Positions 34,422 to 42,214 of a stretch of 64,000 nucleotides of DNA are shown piece by piece. Origin of the DNA: Brevibacillus porteri (lineage in GTDB: Bacteria > Bacillota > Bacilli > Brevibacillales > Brevibacillaceae); assembly GCF_003013475.1 (NCBI RefSeq), contig NZ_PXZO01000064.1:124001-188000 (forward strand). Direction: 5' to 3'. Position numbers and translations under genes: made by a program. The notes under the pieces are model-generated. The model ran no database searches and was not told where the DNA came from. It saw only the letters and a program-made list of their open reading frames with translations. Each line of letters starts with the position of its first letter. The stretch's first letter is position 1.

Positions 34422-34811
34422 ATGATCCATGAGATGACGTTTCAATTGCGTACTGCTGATTTCGCCAAAGGACAAGCCTGGTACCAGAGCTTTTTGCAAA
34501 GAGAGCCGGATTTTGTTCCACATGAAGGATTTGCTGAGTGGGAGATCCTGCCTGGGTGTTGGCTGCAGCTGGCAGAGGGGACGCCAGCGGAAGGAAGCGG
34601 TCCCGTGCGATTTGCTGTGGTCGATATCGAGATGGAAAGAGAAAGACTGATCAAAGAGCTGCAAGTCGAACCGTTTGAAATTTTTCAACGGGAAGAGGTA
34701 CCGGTCAAGTGGGGGACGTTTGCCGATCCGTGGGGGAATCGTCTTGGATTGTTCGAGTATCTGGATGCGGCTGAAAAAGAGGAGAAGCAAAAAAGACTTG
34801 CCAAGCTGTAG
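34422..34811 (+). CDS. VOC (glyoxalase/bleomycin-resistance-like) family protein
   Basis: 129 residues, ATG with AAGGAGG upstream. One vicinal-oxygen-chelate module of two beta-alpha-beta-beta-beta units: MTFQLRTADFAKGQAWYQSF, then WEILPGCWLQLAEGTP, VRFAVVDIEMERERL and WGTFADPWGNRLGLFEYL. The metal-binding Glu near the end (LFEYL) is present; the His of glyoxalase I is not obvious, so a dioxygenase/isomerase or a binding protein is as likely as a resistance protein. Ends at a bidirectional terminator shared with the convergent gene. Confidence 0.8.
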   Translation: MIHEMTFQLRTADFAKGQAWYQSFLQREPDFVPHEGFAEWEILPGCWLQLAEGTPAEGSGPVRFAVVDIEMERERLIKELQVEPFEIFQREEVPVKWGTFADPWGNRLGLFEYLDAAEKEEKQKRLAKL

Positions 34812-34813
34812 GG

Positions 34814-34852
34814 AAAAGTCCCTTTGCCTATGGAGAGGCAAAGGGACTTTTT
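34814..34852. terminator. Bidirectional terminator
   Basis: AAAAGTCCCTTTGCC-tatggaga-GGCAAAGGGACTTTTT between convergent genes. Confidence 0.92.
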
Positions 34853-34871
34853 GTGGAGAGATGTGGATTGA

Positions 34872-35942
34872 TTATCGTTTTACAAACGTAAACGCTTGTT
34901 TTACTTGGTCCAGAGACATCATCAGAGGGATGAATTTCTTCCCTTCTTTGCTTGCTGGGTCAAATACTGTGTCTTGTGGCAAGCTTGCTACATATACCGT
35001 GTTGGTTGCTTGGTTACGTGCAATTTCGTAGCCGACTGGTGGCTCGTCCGGGTTGTTCAATTTCTTCCAGTCATTCAGGTCAAACGCGGTGATAACCACA
35101 ACAGGTGTACGATCTTCGGCTTTCTCAGCATTGAAGATGAAGCGGGTTACACTCTTTGCTTCTGGCAAGTATTCGTCTGCATTTGGGCCAGTTTTTTCTT
35201 CAACTAAGATGTTGCCGTTCCAAGATTTTGGTCCTTTAAAAGCGAAGGCAGAGTCTTGGCTTTTGAAAGTATCATGATAGACTTCGAGTGGTTTTACAGC
35301 TGGTTCGAAGTTGGCACTCATCAATTCCCATTTGGTTTGGTTCCACTTCCATTTGGATTTGAGGTAGCCGCGAACATCTGCATTGTAATCACCAGTCAGA
35401 CGCTCTGTGCCTTCCAGTACGTAGAGACCATTTTTGTTGAGATCGATTGGTTTCAGTTCTACGAAGTCCGCTCCGATTACACCTGCTTTGTTTTTATCCA
35501 GACCCGGCAGGCCGAGTTCTTTCGCTTTTCCATCCTTAATGTTGTAGATGTGATTGGTTGTGTAGCCACCGCTTCCGCCAGTGCTTGCAGTAACCATGAT
35601 CTCGCCTTTTTTATCGTAAGTGAAATCTTGAACGGAGAGCTTCGGCTCGTAGCCGTCGTCCTTCACGTCGATGTTAAAAGATTTCTTCGTTTTGCCATCT
35701 GTTACTTTAATAGTGAGGTCCTTCTCGTATGGGCTGTTTTTCTCTTTTTTCCCGTACAGAACGACTGTGTCTGCGGTCTTGTCACCCGTTACGTCTGCTG
35801 TTTTTTTCGTAATCTCTTGCAAGCCTTTTGGTGTAGCTGTTGTGTTGCTTGCATCTGCTGTAATTGCATACCCTCCAGTGAAAAGTACGGAAGTAAGTAC
35901 AGTTCCTGTTACGAGTTTGTTCAAGTGTTTCAAGTGTTTCAT
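34872..35942 (-). CDS. Secreted hypothetical protein
   Basis: 356 residues with a signal peptide (LVTGTVLTSVLFTGGYAITA, cleavage likely after ADA). The mature part is beta-rich with repeats of charged turns (DVTGDKTADTVVLYGKK, DVKDDGYEPKLSVQDFTYD, GGYTTNHIYNI), reminiscent of VCBS/FG-GAP-like proteins such as those annotated as spore-coat-associated in Bacillus, but I do not recognise a named family. A C-terminal region (ITAFDLNDWKKL, FIPLMMSLDQVKQAF) is alpha/beta. ATG with GAGGAGATTC ribosome site. Probably extracellular or wall-associated; function unknown. Confidence 0.65.
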   Translation of the reverse strand: MKHLKHLNKLVTGTVLTSVLFTGGYAITADASNTTATPKGLQEITKKTADVTGDKTADTVVLYGKKEKNSPYEKDLTIKVTDGKTKKSFNIDVKDDGYEPKLSVQDFTYDKKGEIMVTASTGGSGGYTTNHIYNIKDGKAKELGLPGLDKNKAGVIGADFVELKPIDLNKNGLYVLEGTERLTGDYNADVRGYLKSKWKWNQTKWELMSANFEPAVKPLEVYHDTFKSQDSAFAFKGPKSWNGNILVEEKTGPNADEYLPEAKSVTRFIFNAEKAEDRTPVVVITAFDLNDWKKLNNPDEPPVGYEIARNQATNTVYVASLPQDTVFDPASKEGKKFIPLMMSLDQVKQAFTFVKR

Positions 35943-36156
35943 GTGATGAATCTCCTCCCCAGTCTTGCTGACTGATCATGTTGTAATGTGTAGTGTGCTG
36001 TATCGTGTGCTTGTCCTTGCTACACGTTCATTATGTACGATAGTGTGGATGCATTGGTTACAGACTATCGACATAAATCCTACAAATCAGTAACAGGTAA
36101 ATGTTAGTGGGCTAGGAGGTTGCTCGCTTCTAGGATTAATGACCAAGAAAATATAT

Positions 36157-36185
36157 TTGATTTTAGACAGACCTGTCTGTATACT
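36157..36185 (+). promoter_or_regulatory. Promoter with overlapping TetR-type operator, site 1
   Basis: TTGATT (36157-36162), 17-bp spacer, TATACT (36180-36185). The spacer is a palindrome, TAGACAGACCTGTCTGTATA (36164-36183; arms AGACAG/CTGTCT). The same spacing and core TGTCTGTATA occur at site 2 (39857-39885), which precedes the tetR-containing transcript. Confidence 0.65.
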
Positions 36186-36243
36186 AAGTCCAAGGAGAGC
36201 GGATGCTCCTCCACCAATTCAACAAACGAAGGGAAGATCGACC

Positions 36244-36657
36244 ATGAGCAAAGACATTCGACCACCGTTTACAAAGGAGTCTGCATTGGCAAAAGTGCAG
36301 TTTGCTGAGGATGCCTGGAATTCTCGCAATCCGGAGAGGGTATCTTTGGGATACTCCGTTGATTCCAATTGGCATAATCGCACAGAATTCTTTACCGGCC
36401 GAGAGGCTATCAAGACGTTTTTGACAAATAAGTGGGCTAGAGAGCTGGACTACAAACTTAAGAAGGAACTTTGGTGCTACACGGACAATCGGATTGCAGT
36501 GCGTTTTGAGTACGAATATCGTGATGCAAATACAGGTCAGTGGATACGATGCCATGGAAATGAATACTGGGAGTTTGCCGAGGATGGCCTCATGAAGAGA
36601 CGGGATATGACTGGGAATGATTTTCCTATCAAAGAGGCGGATCGTAAATTCAAATAA
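36244..36657 (+). CDS. NTF2-like protein (DUF1348), paralogue 1
   Basis: 137 residues from ATG 36244; the in-frame extension to 36139 is rejected because it reads through the promoter. A single NTF2-like alpha+beta barrel: [20 protein letters not shown], then [40 protein letters not shown] and [20 protein letters not shown], as in DUF1348 proteins. Such proteins have a small hydrophobic pocket and may be isomerase- or hydrolase-like; the substrate is unknown. A near-identical paralogue follows after 37 bp. First gene behind the TetR-operator promoter, so induced when TetR releases. Confidence 0.82.
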   Translation: MSKDIRPPFTKESALAKVQFAEDAWNSRNPERVSLGYSVDSNWHNRTEFFTGREAIKTFLTNKWARELDYKLKKELWCYTDNRIAVRFEYEYRDANTGQWIRCHGNEYWEFAEDGLMKRRDMTGNDFPIKEADRKFK

Positions 36658-36694
36658 TGGTTTGAACTATAAAAAAGAAAAAGGATGATAAAAA

Positions 36695-37108
36695 ATGAGT
36701 AAAGACATTCGACCACCGTTCACACTTGAATCCGCGTTGGCAAAAGTAAAATTTGCCGAAGATGCTTGGAATTCTCGCGATCCGGAACGCGTGTCACTAG
36801 GGTATACCGTTGACTCCAACTGGCGCAACCGCACAGAGTTTTTTACAGGTCGCGAGAATATTAAAGCTTTTTTGACGAAGAAATGGGCAAGGGAGCAGGA
36901 CTATAAACTCATGAAAGAGCTTTGGTGCTACACGGACAACCGGATTGCGGTTCGTTTTGAGTATGAGTACCGTGATGCAGAAACTGGTCAATGGATGAGA
37001 TGCCATGGGAATGAGCTTTGGGAGTATGACGAAGAGGGTCTTATGAGAAGACGGGATATGAGTGGAAATGATTATCCGATAAACGAAAATGATCGGCGTT
37101 ACAAATAA
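36695..37108 (+). CDS. NTF2-like protein (DUF1348), paralogue 2
   Basis: 137 residues, same length as paralogue 1 and identical at most positions ([49 protein letters not shown]). Differences cluster in surface positions (for example KKW/NKW, DEEG/AEDG), which points to a recent tandem duplication with both copies under selection to stay intact. AAAAAGGATG ribosome site. Cotranscribed with paralogue 1 and the alpha/beta hydrolase gene 52 bp downstream. Confidence 0.82.
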   Translation: MSKDIRPPFTLESALAKVKFAEDAWNSRDPERVSLGYTVDSNWRNRTEFFTGRENIKAFLTKKWAREQDYKLMKELWCYTDNRIAVRFEYEYRDAETGQWMRCHGNELWEYDEEGLMRRRDMSGNDYPINENDRRYK

Positions 37109-37160
37109 TCCTCGGGAAATAGCAACGTGTTCCTAAACCACCGGAAATGAGGTGAAAACG

Positions 37161-38045
37161 ATGACAGTATATTACAAAACAGAAATTGTGGACGGTCTCG
37201 CCATTTTTTATCGGGAGGCTGGGAATCAAGAGAATCCGACCATTTTGTTGCTCCATGGGTTTCCATCTTCTTCTCACATGTATCGCAACTTAATTGCCGA
37301 GCTCTCTAATGAATACCATATCATTGCACCTGACTATCCTGGATTCGGTAACAGTGAACAGCCTTCTATGGCCGACTTTGCCTATACCTTCGACCATTTG
37401 GCCGATGTTATGGACGCATTTGTCGAGCAGCTCCAATTGAAGAAATACAGCATTTATGTCCACGATTATGGGGCACCAGTCGGATTCAGATTGGCTGTCA
37501 AACATCCAGAACGAGTCCAAGCCATTATCTCTCAAAACGGAAATGCATACGAAGAAGGCTTGCTATCTTCGTGGGCTCCCGCACGGACGTATTGGGAAAA
37601 TCCGGCTGATGAGGCCTCTATCAACAATGTTTTAGGTCTACTGAAACCTGAGTTCACAAAACAGCAGTATGTAAACGGGACACGTAACCCGGAAAAAATC
37701 AGCCCAGACAGTTGGAATTTGGACCAATATGTGTTGGCTCGACCTGGGAATAGCGAGATCCAGCTTGCCCTGCTCTATGATTATCAAAACAATTTGAAAC
37801 AATATCCGAGTTGGCATGAGTATTTCCGGACCTACCAGCCTCCGACATTGGTTGCTTGGGGAAAAAATGATATGTTCTTTGGTCCGGATGGGGCGTTGGC
37901 TTACCAAAAGGACTTAAAAGATGTTGATGTTCATCTTCTCAATACGGGTCATTTTCCTTTGGAAGAGGATTTGGAAATCAGCGTAGCGTTAATTAAGCGA
38001 TTTTTAGGTGAGCGAATAAAGAAATTGGAAAACGGCGTGCAATAA
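37161..38045 (+). CDS. Alpha/beta hydrolase, probably with Asp nucleophile
   Basis: 294 residues from ATG 37161 (GAGGTG upstream; GTG 37152 overlaps it). Canonical fold: oxyanion motif LLHGFPSSSHMYRNLI, DYPGFGNSEQP, nucleophile elbow YVHDYGAPVGFRLAV where the nucleophile is Asp (H-D-Y-G-A) as in epoxide hydrolases and haloalkane/haloacetate dehalogenases rather than Ser esterases, catalytic acid near VAWGKNDMFFG and His in NTGHFPLEED. Likely opens epoxides or removes halogen from an organic substrate. Same transcript as the NTF2-like genes, so it likely acts in the same detoxification or catabolic route. Confidence 0.85.
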   Translation: MTVYYKTEIVDGLAIFYREAGNQENPTILLLHGFPSSSHMYRNLIAELSNEYHIIAPDYPGFGNSEQPSMADFAYTFDHLADVMDAFVEQLQLKKYSIYVHDYGAPVGFRLAVKHPERVQAIISQNGNAYEEGLLSSWAPARTYWENPADEASINNVLGLLKPEFTKQQYVNGTRNPEKISPDSWNLDQYVLARPGNSEIQLALLYDYQNNLKQYPSWHEYFRTYQPPTLVAWGKNDMFFGPDGALAYQKDLKDVDVHLLNTGHFPLEEDLEISVALIKRFLGERIKKLENGVQ

Positions 38046-38049
38046 CACC

Positions 38050-38108
38050 TGAACGGTGACCCGTGGGATGGCCCCTTTGAAAAACTGGCTCTCTTGCGGG
38101 TCCGTTCA
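38050..38108 (+). other. Large RNA hairpin after the hydrolase gene
   Basis: Arms TGAACGG (38050-38056) plus ACCCG (38059-38063) pair with CGGGT (38097-38101) plus CCGTTCA (38102-38108), a 12-bp stem with a 2-nt bulge and 33-nt loop. No T-run follows, so it is not an ordinary terminator; it may set mRNA stability or partial transcript end. Confidence 0.5.
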
Positions 38109-38229
38109 AAGATGTTTATAGATCATGAATGACACGTATACTCCAGTTGGATCAACAAATGAATAATATTGGACTTTGCATACGAAAAATAGATGTAATC
38201 CACCAAAAGATTAATAATGGAGGAGCCAT

Positions 38230-39822
38230 ATGAAAGCGAGCGACCTTGTGGTGCAATGTCTGGAGGCTGAGGGAGTTGAGTACATTTTCGGCATCCCGGG
38301 TGAAGAGACTATTGATCTTATCGACTCCTTATCGCGGTCATCGATTCAATTTGTAGTTACGCGGCACGAACAAGGGGCAGCCTTTATGGCAGATGTGTAT
38401 GGTCGACTCACGGGAAAACCCGGCGTGTGTCTCGCTACGTTGGGGCCTGGCGCGACGAATCTGATTACAGGTGTGGCTAATGCTCACTTGGACCGCTCGC
38501 CATTGATTGCCATTACCGGTCAGACAGATCGTAGCCAGCTGCACAAAGAATCACATCAAAATATAGATACGATACAATTATACAAAGGAATTACAAAATA
38601 CAATCAGCAGATTGCATCCGCGCACACAATTCCAGAGATCATCCGTAAGGCGTTCGCTCTGGCAACAACCGACAGTTTTGGTGCTGTGCATCTGCAGCTG
38701 CCTGTAGATGTTGCTCGGGATACGGTAGTCGGCTCACCACTTCCCATTGGAAGAAAAGCAAAAGTTTGTACCGACAAGTCATCGCTGCACACAGCCGCAC
38801 AGTTAATCATGGAGGCAAAGAGACCAATCATCCTTGTAGGCAACGGTGCGGTTCGTAGTCGAGCATGGAAAGAAATTCGACAATTAGTAGAGAAAGCGAA
38901 TTTGCCATTGGTCAATACTTTTATGGCTAAAGGTTTTCTGCCTTTCGACCACCCGCTGAATCTGTTCACAGTCGGCGGTAGTTTCGATCCTGATGGTTTG
39001 CTTCCTCTGCATGAAGCAGATTTGGTAATCCCTATTGGATTTGATTTTGTTGAATTTGATTCGAAATTCTGGAACGAGGATAAATCGCGTAAAGTACTGA
39101 GTATTAATACCACCTACGCTGAAACGGATGCTCATTTTCCCGTTGAATTGGACCTTGTGGGTGATTTGCGAGAAACGATTAAGGCATTATCGAATCTGTT
39201 AAATCGGAGACCCGAACCTGTAGACTATGAGCAGATTCGTGTACGTAGAATGAAGAAGTTGCGGGCCATCCCATCAGAACAGGAACTGCCTCACAAGGTG
39301 ATGTGGACCTTAAGCAAAAAGCTGCCGAAGGAAAGCATCGTGATTTCTGATGTCGGCTTGCATAAGATTTGGGTATCATTCTGGTACCAGCCAAAACTTC
39401 CAGGGCAAACGATTATTTTCAACGGTCTTGCATCAATGGGAGCATCGCTGCCTGGAGCTTTGGCAAGTTGCTTGGTCAAGCCAAACTGTCCTGTGGTTAT
39501 CATAACGGGAGACGGTGGCTTTCTAATGAATGCTCAGGAGCTCGAGACCGCAAAGCGCTTGGGTCTGAGCTTTACTATCATCATCTTTAATGACCAGCGG
39601 TATAGCTTAATAGAGAAGCACCAGTGCAATGCCAATCTAGCGGTTACACAGATTTCTATTACCAATCCGGATTTTAACCTTTTTGCCCAAAGCTTTGGAG
39701 TTGCGTACAGACGTGTTACAAATACAGAGGAGTTTCCTCAAGCTCTTACAGAGGCAGTAGATAGTGGAGAACTGAATTTAATGGAGATCGTTATAAGGAA
39801 CCCAATTAGAGAGACAAAATAA
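38230..39822 (+). CDS. Acetolactate-synthase-like TPP enzyme
   Basis: 530 residues, ATG with ATGGAGGAGCC upstream. Three-domain TPP enzyme: Pyr domain with cofactor Glu in TRHEQGAAFMADVYGRLTG, LATLGPGATNLITGVANA and ITGQTDR; central domain; PP domain with IFNGLASMGASLPGALA, GDGGFLMNAQELETAKRLGL and IFNDQRYSLIEKHQC. Closest in look to acetolactate synthase large subunits and related decarboxylases; no small-subunit gene follows, and position within a TetR-controlled detox cluster suggests a specialised 2-oxoacid decarboxylase or carboligase rather than housekeeping IlvB. No stop-loop separates it clearly from the hydrolase unit upstream except a hairpin at 38050. Confidence 0.85.
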   Translation: MKASDLVVQCLEAEGVEYIFGIPGEETIDLIDSLSRSSIQFVVTRHEQGAAFMADVYGRLTGKPGVCLATLGPGATNLITGVANAHLDRSPLIAITGQTDRSQLHKESHQNIDTIQLYKGITKYNQQIASAHTIPEIIRKAFALATTDSFGAVHLQLPVDVARDTVVGSPLPIGRKAKVCTDKSSLHTAAQLIMEAKRPIILVGNGAVRSRAWKEIRQLVEKANLPLVNTFMAKGFLPFDHPLNLFTVGGSFDPDGLLPLHEADLVIPIGFDFVEFDSKFWNEDKSRKVLSINTTYAETDAHFPVELDLVGDLRETIKALSNLLNRRPEPVDYEQIRVRRMKKLRAIPSEQELPHKVMWTLSKKLPKESIVISDVGLHKIWVSFWYQPKLPGQTIIFNGLASMGASLPGALASCLVKPNCPVVIITGDGGFLMNAQELETAKRLGLSFTIIIFNDQRYSLIEKHQCNANLAVTQISITNPDFNLFAQSFGVAYRRVTNTEEFPQALTEAVDSGELNLMEIVIRNPIRETK

Positions 39823-39856
39823 CGTTATTCGCAGAAAAAAAGCCGAAAAATTAAAT

Positions 39857-39885
39857 TTGAAATTATATATACTTGTCTGTATAGT
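39857..39885 (+). promoter_or_regulatory. Promoter with overlapping TetR-type operator, site 2
   Basis: TTGAAA (39857-39862), 17-bp spacer, TATAGT (39880-39885). The spacer carries TATAC-ttgtct-GTATA and the core TGTCTGTATA found at the same distance from -10 in site 1. Drives the DinB-like and TetR genes. Confidence 0.65.
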
Positions 39886-39923
39886 AATGGCGAGGAGACA
39901 GAAGGGTGAGGGGGGACCAAATA

Positions 39924-40406
39924 ATGAGTGACTTCATTTTAGAACAATTAGGATTTGCTCGACGTCAAACGATTAATTATGTGAGAGAAATGAATGACCG
40001 CGATGCTGAAATCATTCCTGTTGAGTTGAAAAATAGCATAAAATGGAATGTAGGGCACATATATGTCGTTCAAGAAAAATTCGCTTTTCAACTTTCTGGA
40101 AAAGAAGTTCAAATGCCCTCAAATTTCAAGACTTTATTTGACCCAGGAACTCAGCCTTCTAACTGGGATCTTAAACCTCCAGCATTGTCAGAGCTGATTG
40201 AACTATTGACGGCGCAAATGCTAAGGATCGAATTGACACTTTCGAACAATTTGAAAGAAGCGGTAGAGCCTTCATATAAATCATCTACTGGACTTTCTTT
40301 CACAACAGTTGAGCAATTACTTGGCTTTTCCCTATATCATGAGGCAATGCACTTTGCAACGATCAAAAATATTGGGAAATTAATCGCCAACCTTCGCGTT
40401 CATTAA
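39924..40406 (+). CDS. DinB/YfiT-family putative metalloenzyme
   Basis: 160 residues from ATG 39924, with GAGGGGGGACC upstream (GTG 39906 is less likely). Four-helix DinB fold: FILEQLGFARRQTINYVREM, WNVGHIYVVQEKFAFQLSGK (first His, GHI), and LGFSLYHEAMHFATIKNIGK (HExxH-like pair of His). These three His commonly bind Ni or Zn and the family includes thiol-dependent transferases such as bacillithiol S-transferases. A thiol-dependent detoxification step would fit the neighbours. 16 bp upstream of tetR, so cotranscribed with it. Confidence 0.82.
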   Translation: MSDFILEQLGFARRQTINYVREMNDRDAEIIPVELKNSIKWNVGHIYVVQEKFAFQLSGKEVQMPSNFKTLFDPGTQPSNWDLKPPALSELIELLTAQMLRIELTLSNNLKEAVEPSYKSSTGLSFTTVEQLLGFSLYHEAMHFATIKNIGKLIANLRVH

Positions 40407-40422
40407 TAGAGGAGGAGAAGGC

Positions 40423-41019
40423 ATGAGACAAAGAAAAAAAGAGCAAATACTGGATGTTGCCTCATCCTTGTTTTATAAACAAGGAATTACTGCTACGGGG
40501 GTCGATCAAGTTGTAGCAGAATCCGGAGTAGCCAAAATGACGCTGTATAACAACTTTCCTACTAAAGAGCATTTGGTGATAGCTTATCTTGAGACAAGAG
40601 ATTCCCTTTGGAGAAACTGGTTCGAAACTACAGTTTATAAGAAGGAAGTTACCCCGTCGGAGCGTTTGGTTGCTCTATTTGATACATTAGAAGAGTGGTT
40701 CTTGCAACCTGACTTTCGTGGGTGTTCCTTCATAAATACGGCTGCAGAATTTAATGAACCTACTCATTCGTTTCATCAAGTATCTTTAAGGCATAAATCA
40801 TTATTAAAAAATTTTATCAAAAAACTTGTTCAAGAAGCTGGAGTACAGGAGGAAGAAGAACTAACCAATGCGTTGTATCTTTTAATAGAAGGCAGCATTG
40901 TTACTGCAATGATCGAGGGAAATCACGAAGCAGTTCATCATGCTCGCAAAACGGCTCAGAAGCTCGTAAGTATCTTTCTAAAAGAAGCTTCAAGTGGCGT
41001 GGAAGAGGGTATTCATTAA
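40423..41019 (+). CDS. TetR-family repressor of the 36-41 kb cluster
   Basis: 198 residues, ATG with GAGGAGGAGAAGG ribosome site. N-terminal helix-turn-helix KKEQILDVASSLFYKQGITA, VDQVVAESGVAKMTLYNNFP typical for TetR; C-terminal ligand-binding helices include EEWFLQPDFRGCSFINTAAE, the pattern of YxaF/LmrA-like TetR proteins. Two copies of a palindromic operator (36164-36183 and 39866-39885), each overlapping a promoter, flank the cluster, so this protein probably represses both its own transcript and the NTF2/hydrolase transcript. Inducer unknown. Confidence 0.88.
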   Translation: MRQRKKEQILDVASSLFYKQGITATGVDQVVAESGVAKMTLYNNFPTKEHLVIAYLETRDSLWRNWFETTVYKKEVTPSERLVALFDTLEEWFLQPDFRGCSFINTAAEFNEPTHSFHQVSLRHKSLLKNFIKKLVQEAGVQEEEELTNALYLLIEGSIVTAMIEGNHEAVHHARKTAQKLVSIFLKEASSGVEEGIH

Positions 41020-41042
41020 AAATCGGCGGACATCGATTTTTA
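41018..41042 (+). terminator. Rho-independent terminator
   Basis: AAAAATCG-gcggacat-CGATTTTTATT overlapping the tetR stop codon. Confidence 0.7.
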
Positions 41043-41097
41043 TTAATGCCATATCCGTAAATGGTAGTTTTTACATTAAGCTCAGGATGAAATCGAC

Positions 41098-41129
41098 TAG
41101 AGGCCTATGCATTGTGATACTGGCCTCTA
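41098..41129 (+). other. Stem-loop TAGAGGCC / GGCCTCTA
   Basis: Perfect 8-bp inverted repeat with a 16-nt loop and no T-run, in the 343-bp gap between tetR and the queuosine-precursor transporter gene. The gap otherwise holds two terminators, AT-rich promoter sequence and the preQ1 riboswitch. Confidence 0.45.
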
Positions 41130-41146
41130 ATAGTACCCAATGATAA

Positions 41147-41173
41147 GACCATCGCCCTTAGTGATGGCTTTTT
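41147..41173 (+). terminator. Rho-independent terminator
   Basis: GACCATC-gcccttagt-GATGGCTTTTTTG, second terminator after the TetR transcript. Confidence 0.7.
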
Positions 41174-41317
41174 TGTTTGCGCCTTGTCTTTACGTGCCGT
41201 CGACGAACCGTGATTAAAACGCTCTAAGAAAAGACATCGTAGGAAAACTATCTCTGGCTTTTCATTGTTGATAAAATAAAAGAATGCAAGTAAAATGATT
41301 GAATGCTCAAAACGGGC

Positions 41318-41355
41318 CGCGGTTCGTAAACTCCCGCGTTATCAAAACTAGGAGG
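41318..41355 (+). promoter_or_regulatory. preQ1-I riboswitch
   Basis: P1 stem CGCGG (41318-41322) / CCGCG (41334-41338) with the loop TTCGTAAACTC, followed by the A-rich tail TTATCAAAACTAGGAGG. This matches the class-I preQ1 aptamer, whose tail folds back into the loop as a pseudoknot. The ribosome site AGGAGG (41350-41355) is the 3' strand of that pseudoknot, so preQ1 binding should block translation of the transporter gene that starts at 41363. Seen: the elements and their order; known: the aptamer class; inferred: the direction of control. Confidence 0.8.
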
Positions 41356-41362
41356 AAATCAT

Positions 41363-42043
41363 ATGTTTAATTTTTGGATCGGAGTGCTTTTTGCTCTGGT
41401 GAACTTCGGGCTGTTCCTGCTCTGCTACCGACTGTTCGGCAGAATGGGACTGTACGCGTGGATCGGGATGGCTACCGTACTAGCCAACATCCAGGTGGTC
41501 AAAACAATCGAGATGTTCGGCTTGGTCATGACGCTCGGCAATACGATTTATGCTTCTATTTATTTGGTAAGCGATCTATTGAACGAGAAGTATGGGGAAA
41601 GAGAAGCGAAAAAAGCCGTATGGTTCGGCTTCTTTACCTTAATTGCGGCAACGATCATCATGCAGCTCGTGCTGGTATTTGAACCACAGGAAACAGATAT
41701 TGCCCAAGGTTCCTTAGAGACGATTTTTGGCTTGATGCCAAGAGTGGCATTGGGTAGCTTGTGTGCGTATTTTGTCAGCCAATTTGTCGACGTGAAAATC
41801 TATTCGTGGCTGAAGAAAAAATGTCCAGGCCGTAATCAGCTCTGGATTCGCAATAATGGAAGCACGCTCTTCAGTCAATTGCTCGACTCCGTCACCTTTT
41901 GTACGATTGCCTTTTTGGGAGAATTCCCGATGGACGTATGGTGGCAAATTCTGTTGACTACCTACCTGATCAAGTTTGTCGTATCGGCAGCTTCGACGCC
42001 GGTTCTTTATATCGCACGCAGTATGAAAGTGGACGAAAGCTAA
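41363..42043 (+). CDS. Queuosine precursor transporter (YhhQ/VUT family)
   Basis: 226 residues with six membrane segments. Family motifs: MATVLANIQVVKTIEMFGLV, TLGNTIYASIYLVSDLLNEK, EREAKKAVWFGFF, and LLDSVTFCTIAFLGEFPMDVWW. Members import preQ0/preQ1 or queuine, precursors for queuosine in tRNA. The preQ1 riboswitch overlapping its ribosome site strongly supports that substrate. ATG at 41363 with AGGAGG. Followed by a strong terminator; no other queuosine biosynthesis genes lie nearby. Confidence 0.92.
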   Translation: MFNFWIGVLFALVNFGLFLLCYRLFGRMGLYAWIGMATVLANIQVVKTIEMFGLVMTLGNTIYASIYLVSDLLNEKYGEREAKKAVWFGFFTLIAATIIMQLVLVFEPQETDIAQGSLETIFGLMPRVALGSLCAYFVSQFVDVKIYSWLKKKCPGRNQLWIRNNGSTLFSQLLDSVTFCTIAFLGEFPMDVWWQILLTTYLIKFVVSAASTPVLYIARSMKVDES

Positions 42044-42060
42044 TTGACAAAAACAAAGAA

Positions 42061-42096
42061 AAACCGCCAAGGACGATGGAGCTTGGCGGTTTTTGT
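42061..42096 (+). terminator. Rho-independent terminator
   Basis: AAAACCGCCAAG-gacgatggag-CTTGGCGGTTTTTG after the transporter gene. Confidence 0.92.
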
Positions 42097-42214
42097 TTTT
42101 ACAAGTTTAGAAGGATTATACAAACTTTACATCAAATTTACATAAGGTTCAGGTTATACGTTTACCATTTCATAGTAGATACTTCCGAATGATGTGAGGA
42201 GGAATGATGCAAGA

